DNA from: Agapetus fuscipes
Taxonomy: Eukaryota > Arthropoda > Insecta > Trichoptera > Glossosomatidae
DNA: 64,000 nt
Reading direction: 5' to 3'
Assembly (NCBI GenBank): GCA_951799405.1
Contig: OX637352.1
Location: forward strand, 15,696,820 to 15,760,819
Made by a program: the position numbers and the translations under genes. A model generated the notes under the pieces. It was not told where the DNA came from. It saw only the letters and a program-made list of their open reading frames with translations, and ran no database searches. Of the stretch, positions 58,593-64,000 are shown one piece after another. Every line of letters begins with the position of its first letter. Within the stretch, counting starts at the first letter, position 1.

Positions 58593-58649
58593 AATCTCGT
58601 AAGTTAAGCAGAATGTAAATCTATTAACTTGTATTTATCTATAATGTAA

Positions 58650-58930
58650 GTCTGGTCGATATCTCAGTTGTTAGAGTGCTTGCATTCCATGCCGTGAGCT
58701 CGGTTTTCGAGTCCCACCAAGGGTGTCAGATATGATTTCTCGTTTCGGTGTTTATTTCAAACCCCAAAATAAAATACCGGCAAGGCTTACTTAGCCTTCA
58801 CAATAAACGAGTACCATCTCCCTTGGAAGCTGGGAAACCCCCACTTTAACGGGAGTGGTTGGCGTAAAGCCAGCCCCCTTAACTGTAAATATAAATAGGT
58901 TCCACTTGCCACTTGCGGAACCCTTCAGGA
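58650..58930 (+). repeat. SINE-C
   Basis: Head GTCGATATCTCAGTTGTTAG; body to TTGCCACTTGCGGAACCCTT; the 3' end is cut by RepA. Confidence 0.75.
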
Positions 58931-58934
58931 ATAT

Positions 58935-59152
58935 TGCTATCGATATAGCAAAGATATATTCACATGCCTACAAACAAACACGTACAAGTTCACGCTTACA
59001 ATTGCTGAATAAGTACCTACTTACGAATTAAAATCCAAACCTCAAACAAACATACACCCTGCAACTTTTGCCGACCATTCCTGACACAGAGGTGACATTG
59101 GCAAAGTGAATCATTTTTACAGTATGGTAACCAACCTATATGTCAAGGAAAT
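58935..59152 (-). repeat. RepA, truncated
   Basis: Minus strand; AGCAAAGATATATTCACATG to CCAACCTATATGTCAAGG. Confidence 0.7.
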
Positions 59153-59304
59153 GCGTGTGCATGCACTTAGTGTGAATTAATAAATTTTTGAAAGGAAGAT
59201 CTAGTTAGATTAAAATAAAGCAAAATTTATTTTCAACACTATATTTTTTTCAACCAAATATTTTGTATCGATATTAATTGTATTGTTTATACTTTCTTAT
59301 CTTA

Positions 59305-60294
59305 GGGCCGATTTTTCAATGGTCAGATAAACAGTCAGTTAAGGTTTATTCCACAGTTAACAAGATTTTGAATTTTTCAATTGACAGTTAGGCTGTATCG
59401 GCCCGTTAAGTTCCCTATCTGACGAATAAACTTATCTGCCCCTTTACTCCGCAGTTAGCGCGCTAACTGTCGAATAAATTGGCATTTCTGTCACAGCGCG
59501 CGTCTAATATTTGTAGGTTGTCTTCGTTTTCGTAGTCCTTCATTGTAAAAATATGGATATTTTTTTATTTCATTGACGATGAACTAATATAAGAAGATTA
59601 TACAGTGGTATTTTTTTAAATTCATGCAGAGTTGTAAGAGAAAGACCTATAATATGTCTGTAGGTATGGGACGATGAGGAATTGCAACGAAGATTTTGTC
59701 TGGCCTGAAGAGGGCCCGCCACTAGTTTTGTATATCTGTTGCCATTGATTTTTTTGTTTCTTTTTTAACGCTTTCATATTTGAGATTTAACGCCTGAAGC
59801 AGCATTAAATAATGAAGAAATTTTGTTAAAAGCTGCTTCCTTTTCTTTATTTGTGACAGCGTCCGTCTTTATTTTCAATTATTGTGCGATAATTCGCCAC
59901 TAATTCGGTTAACAACCTCACTTCGCTCTTACTAAAATTGGTAGATTAGTATCTTTGACATATTTAAATTAGCTATTAAAGTTAAAAAATAAGAAAATAG
60001 TAACACGGAGCCAAGCCAACAATTTAAGGTTATGTTTTTATTTGGTCAGCCGCCGTCATAGTTTCAAAGTCCTCTATCTCTTTCTAAAGTAAAAAAACGT
60101 TCATAAGCGTGTCTCGCTCTCGCAGATGGTGTGAAGCTTGTCTGAGCTAGTCACACAAAATCGGTCAGATAACTATCTAACCGTTATCTGGCGTTTGAAA
60201 AATTGGAAACTTTTATTCGTCCATTAAAACCTCAGATAAATTTAATGAACAGTTAGCTATTTGATTGTTTATCTGACCATTGAAAAATCGGCCC
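59305..60294. mobile_element. Harbinger-like MITE, 990 bp, 29-bp perfect inverted repeats
   Basis: GGGCCGATTTTTCAATGGTC and the next nine bases match exactly in inverted orientation at 60266-60294. TTA is duplicated at 59302-59304 and 60295-60297. CAGTTA and CAGATA words recur many times near both ends. The centre is AT-rich without a transposase. TTA duplications fit PIF/Harbinger. Confidence 0.8.
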
Positions 60295-60739
60295 TTAGTA
60301 GAGAAAGATTTATAATCCTGTCCTCGGAACTGTTGCCGCCAGGGCCGGGAACAAAAGCGCCATAATCCTTAAGGTTCCATTGTTTGACACGGACGAGTAC
60401 GACTGCACATCTTCGGTACCTTTGCTTGCTTTGTTTTTTTTTTTTTAGTTTGAGGAGAAACTTTTATTACTTGATTACTGTTTGGAATGCTCGGGGCCCT
60501 ATTCAGTTCTTCTGGGGCCCTTGAATAGTTGTTGTGAGAAGCTTGTATTTCCTAAGTATTGAAGACTTTGTCCGTATGAAATGTAGCGTTATAAAGTGGA
60601 AGTGAAAAAAGTGGCATTTTTTTACATTTTCTATGCTTTATTTTTTAGAATAATGATAAGAATAAGACTTTTGGGGGCCCTTTGGCAGCGGGGGCCCTGG
60701 TTCGGTCGTACCGCTCGAACCGCCCTAGATCCGGGCCTG

Positions 60740-60887
60740 TTTGGAACCCTGTTTCTGAAGCATACTTCTTTCAATGGCTCTTTGGCACGTCCTCTGTCTG
60801 TTGTCGCTATACTGAGTGAGCCCTTTTGTTTCCAAGCCATATGTGGATACTGGAAGCACGCACGTCTCATAGACCCTGCGTTTAAGG
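60740..60887 (-). pseudogene. RTE-type LINE, continuation right of the hAT element
   Basis: Together with 55185-55471 this forms one older LINE fragment split by the hAT-like insertion. Coding sense is too damaged to read. Confidence 0.5.
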
Positions 60888-61205
60888 TTGCTTGTCTTGT
60901 CTTGTATCCTGCCGCCATTCCTCTAGGGGTGGCCGGTGTCTCCACACAATTGCCTCCACTTAGCTCAGTCCTTGCATACTTCTTTCATCACTCTTTTCAT
61001 GCATGCTCTTCTCTTGTTTCCACTCTGTAAATTACATTCATTCGCAATTTCAGTTATCTGACCAATCCATTCTTTCCTAGGTCTTCCCCATCCGCGCTTA
61101 CCTATTACATTCTCTTCGTACACTTTTTTTGTCAGTTGGTCTTCATTCATCCTTTCAATATGTACCTACAAACCATCGCATCACACTTCTTTGAACTTTC
61201 ACTTT
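60888..61205 (-). pseudogene. RTE-1 3' part with ACAAG tail
   Basis: Minus strand: WFVGTY-like, MNEDQLTKKVYEENVIGKRG, WGRPRKEWIGQITEIANECN, KRRACMKRVMKEVCKD, then GGCGGCAGGATAC and ACAAG units (60893-60915). It continues at 61479 beyond a SINE-D. Confidence 0.7.
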
Positions 61206-61207
61206 CA

Positions 61208-61478
61208 CTTTTTTTTTAAATAGATTTGTGAAGAGGAATGCAATTCACCAACCTATTCTGCCTGGCCTGAAACAGGTACTAATATCATCATTTAATAATT
61301 CATTATTGTTTATTTTTAATGAATTATTAAGTAATAATTAGCCAATAATATCTGTTGAACCAGGGTCAAAGTAATGGTCAAACGACCCAAGCGGGGATCG
61401 AACCAACGCTGTTCCATTCGAAACACGCTTGAAAGATCAGCCCTCTTGGTCCCTCGGCCATAACCCCGACAACTTTTA
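61208..61478 (-). repeat. SINE-D inserted in RTE-1
   Basis: Full SINE-D in minus orientation: head GTCGGGGTTATGGCCGAGGG, B-box GGTTCGATCCCCGC, A tail (T-run at 61209-61217). Confidence 0.75.
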
Positions 61479-61655
61479 CTCCGCATTCATTCAGAACCCA
61501 TTCGTTTCTCACTTTATCTTTCAGTGTTTTTCATGTCATACTTCTCAAATGAGCCATTTCTACGGTGCATACCTTATTTACTTCCCTTTCATTTACCGTC
61601 CACGACTCGCTTCCATACATCAGGGTCGGCAACAGGTTGACAGGCATTTTCGTGT
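61479..61655 (-). pseudogene. RTE-1 upstream part beyond SINE-D
   Basis: Minus strand: MYGSESWTVNEREVNKVCTV, EMAHLRSMT and EKVRNEWVLNECGVK, matching the thumb region of RTE-1. Confidence 0.7.
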
Positions 61656-61915
61656 CAAGTAAACATACACAGACATAAAATCATACATCCGAAACAAAAT
61701 ACAGAACGCGAAAGACATCATCTGTTAATTTTTTATAGCATGTTGCATGTGTGAAAACAGCTTTCTTCTGCGAACATTAAACATAAAGAAAACACTTGAT
61801 AATTTTACCCATCAATGACCACCAGGTCCGCACGTGAATTGGCATGGACGATAATGTGTCGTCACCCGGCCGGGTTGCTGGGGAAAAGGCATAAAAATAT
61901 TTTGTTATTGGTTTT
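61656..61915. other. Unassigned
   Basis: Nothing recognised apart from GCCGGGTTGCTGGGGAAAAG near 61869, similar to 39658-39678. Confidence 0.3.
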
Positions 61916-61917
61916 GT

Positions 61918-62168
61918 TCCTTGATTTATAGGTTTCTATGACGCTGATAATAAATGGTTCACTTTACCAATGTCACGCCTGTTTCAGGGAAGGTCGGAAA
62001 AAGTTGCAGGGCTTATGTTCATTTGCGGTTTGGATTTTAATCTGTAAGTGCACATGCAGCGTTTGTAAGCGTGAACTTACATGTGCGTATTTGTGGGCAT
62101 GCGTTTAAAATTAATTTAAAAAAATCTATTTTATTTATTTTTAACTCTTTCCAACTTAGATTATAGAT
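61918..62168 (+). repeat. RepA
   Basis: TTCCTTGATTTATAGGTTTC to CCAACTTAGATTATAGATT, with a T/A-rich insertion near the end. Confidence 0.7.
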
Positions 62169-62204
62169 TCTACCATGTATTACAAGCTATATTATAGCCT
62201 AACA

Positions 62205-62455
62205 AGTCCTTGACTGACTGGTTGCTATGAGGTTGTCCACCCATACTTTAAAAAAAATGGTTCACTTTACCAATGTCACCCCTGTTTCAGGGAAGGTCGC
62301 AAAAGTTCCAGGGCTTATGTTAATTTGACGTTTGATTTTAATTTGGTACCTAGGTACACATGCAGTATTTGTAAGCGCGAACCTTCTCGTACATGCGCCT
62401 GTCTGTGGGTATGCATTTAATGAGCCTTAAATGTTAACATATCTTTGCAGGACTG
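62205..62455 (+). repeat. RepA
   Basis: GTCCTTGACTGACTGGTTGC to ATGTTAACATATCTTTGCAG. Confidence 0.7.
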
Positions 62456-62893
62456 GAAGCCTCATCTCCACGGTAATTCTTAAGTTGTATGAAGACTAAT
62501 CAGCTGGTCACTTGCAGCCATCTTGGATTGATAGGTCTCCACACAAATATTACCGATATTCGGTAGGTAAGGATTACCACCCCAGCTTAGATTTAGATAG
62601 ATTAGACTGTGGATGGGTTTTTGGGTGTGTGTTGCCATGTGAGAAATTCAACATGGACACCGGAAACACTGGCGACACCGAAAATGAACTGGGACGCATT
62701 TCACACACCTTCGTGTGAAAATGCGATGTCGATGTATGGCAGGCGTGCCAACCACGCGGCCCGCAGTGACATATGTGTAAAATTGAATAAGATAAATGCA
62801 TATTTACAATAATTATAACTACACAGTTAAAATTTATTTATCGGATATCACACGAACCGTTATAAGAGAACTTGCATTATTCTCGACATTTCG
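62456..62893. other. Unassigned; retroelement-like scrap at the right
   Basis: A short hAT-like phrase GGCAGGCGTGCCAACCACGC occurs near 62739. At 62875-62893 begins the small repeat split by MITE-F. Confidence 0.3.
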
Positions 62894-62896
62894 TTA

Positions 62897-63180
62897 GGGG
62901 CCGTCCATAAATTACGTCATCGATTTTTGGCGATTTTCGACTCCCCCCCCTACAATCATCCTATAGTCATTATCTAATGACCCCTCCCCCCTCTTGCTGT
63001 AATAATGGATGAGCTTAATAATTAATAATGTTATATATCTTACATAATATTATATATATTTTGTAGAAATTGGTATTTACAAGAACGACGTCACTATTGG
63101 TACTCGTACGTCATTTACCATCATCCGCAGACCAGACTCCCTCCCCCTTAATTCGAATGACGTAATATATGGACGGCCCC
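62897..63180. mobile_element. MITE-F copy 2 (284 bp)
   Basis: GGGGCCGTCCATAAATTACG at the left, inverted GGGGCCGTCCATATATTACG at the right; TTA at 62894-62896 and 63181-63183. Reverse complement of copy 1, with few differences. Confidence 0.8.
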
Positions 63181-63304
63181 TTAGCGACGTAGCCAACGTC
63201 TTCAAGAGACACCTTCTCTGCACGACGACTGAGGGTGAACTGTTTTTTTTTTTAAATCCTTCTTTCCTTTAAATTCTTGTCGCCTTGGGGTCGTAAATAA
63301 TTTA

Positions 63305-63475
63305 GCAGAACAGCGCTTCAGGCTTTGGTAAAGGTTTATGAATTTATCAACCCAGCGAAGAGCATATATAAACGGTAGGTATATTAATTTTTGTGCTCCG
63401 CCGGGATTTGAATCCACGACCTTCCTTTTACGAGTCCGAAGACTACTAGACTCCTAGACTACGGACCGGTCAAGG
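63305..63475 (-). repeat. SINE-B 5' half
   Basis: Minus strand, TTTGGTAAAGGTTTATGAAT to CTAGACTACGGACCGGTC. Confidence 0.75.
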
Positions 63476-64000
63476 AAACCATTGGACCTTGGCCCTTTGT
63501 GGTCCCCTATGTATGAAATAGTCATTGTTTGGTCTTTATCATCATCAGAGTTGGACACTCCTGGTGCATGGTGTGCATATAATGGAAGCAGGTTAACTGT
63601 GGGCCGAGCATGACCCGGGTAAGTATAGCTCTATCATACCATCGACAGTGACAGAAATATCAAATACAGTATGAACACCTTGCATTACACCGGTTCTCAA
63701 ACGCTTTTCGGTTGTTGCCTTCGCAAAAACTTCATTCACAAACTATAATGGCAATGCTATGGTTGAGGATTGAGCAAGTACAAAGTGTCTCAGATTTTAA
63801 AACACTTAGAGGAGTTTAAAATTTTAAAATTATTATTACGGTCGTTAGACATTTTATTTTTTAATGAAAAAAAAACGGATTTTACTGACCGTGCAAAAGA
63901 GAAGAACGATTTCTCTACGTTTCATAACATCGGTTCTCAAACGCTTTTCTGTTAATACTTTTGCAAAAACTTCGCGAAATGTAAATGCCATGGTTGAGGA
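63476..64000. other. Unassigned, with a direct repeat at the right edge
   Basis: ACCGGTTCTCAAACGCTTTTC (first 20 bases shared) at about 63691 recurs near 63932 with the following GCAAAAACTTC and ATGGTTGAGGA words, a period of about 240 bases. The unit is cut by the window end. Confidence 0.4.

Larger units (their letters stand above)
55472..60739. mobile_element. hAT-like element, 5.3 kb, no transposase visible
   Basis: The ends CAGGCCCGGAT and its inverse at 60729-60739 are flanked by the 8-bp duplication TTTGGAAC (55464-55471, 60740-60747), which fits hAT. GGGGCCC-rich subterminal sequence lies inside both ends (55490-55530, 60485-60700). The interior is filled by RepA, SINE-C, a LINE and a Harbinger-like MITE. 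No hAT transposase frame was recognised. Confidence 0.75.

Noticed and set aside
60596..61030. Plus-strand open frame of about 144 codons at the hAT right end
   Set aside because: It crosses the hAT terminus, a LINE fragment and the antisense of RTE-1, so it cannot be one gene.

Overview
The window looks like nuclear DNA from an insect, AT-rich and unusually dense in transposons. Spliceosomal introns, tRNA-derived SINEs, RTE/CR1/Jockey-type LINEs, a BEL/Pao retrotransposon, hAT, Harbinger-like and Mutator-like inverted-repeat elements and an insect-type heterochromatin protein 1 gene all fit. Lepidoptera is a plausible guess from the LINE and BEL types, but nothing here proves it.

Host genes. 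(1) At the left edge, minus strand, lies a first coding exon (404-274) of a gene that continues off the window. (2) A complete HP1 gene (chromodomain, hinge, chromoshadow domain; 185 aa) runs on the minus strand from 11203 to 8465 in three coding exons with a predicted 5' UTR exon ending at 12593. (3) A second partial copy of the HP1 5' half lies at 24542-29625. It keeps the upstream region, the 5' UTR splice donor, the acceptor and the whole chromodomain exon, then runs into a repeat array. The result is an open 100-codon chimeric reading frame (24760-24458): a chromodomain with no chromoshadow domain. This is the most interesting object in the window.

Repeat layout. Four short families recur: RepA (about 255 bp, tail of AGATT or TAGATTA units), SINE-B (tRNA-derived, ATT tail), SINE-C (tRNA-derived, ends GCGTTTTT) and SINE-D (tRNA-derived, A tail). 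Three junctions (26073-26520, 31650-32745, 34262-34765) show that RepA is the 3' end of an RTE-clade LINE, here called RTE-2. A second RTE family (RTE-1; 739-1677, 6297-6612 and fragments) has a very short 3' end with different tandem tails. Longer elements with defined ends are: a 6.5-kb BEL/Pao element (45680-52183, TSD CAAGG) with one in-frame stop; a 1.4-kb TRIM (13514-14936) with identical LTRs, a tRNA-Trp-like primer site and a 42-bp minisatellite; a solo LTR (7193-7564); a 5.3-kb hAT-like shell (55472-60739) filled with younger insertions; and MITEs at 3427, 5211, 15484, 30609, 32424, 36334, 37144, 52558, 53177, 54252, 59305 and 62897, most with matching target duplications. A 5S rRNA-like sequence sits at 21987-22105.

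The insertions give a relative history. The HP1 5' half and its older SINEs duplicated first. The B copy then received SINE-D, which received a LINE, which received an RTE-2/RepA copy. The A copy alone received the TRIM. The right half (30-64 kb) shows no convincing host gene and is mostly transposon debris and unassigned AT-rich DNA. Family names such as RepA and SINE-B are labels used only here. All identity statements come from reading by eye, not from alignment software.
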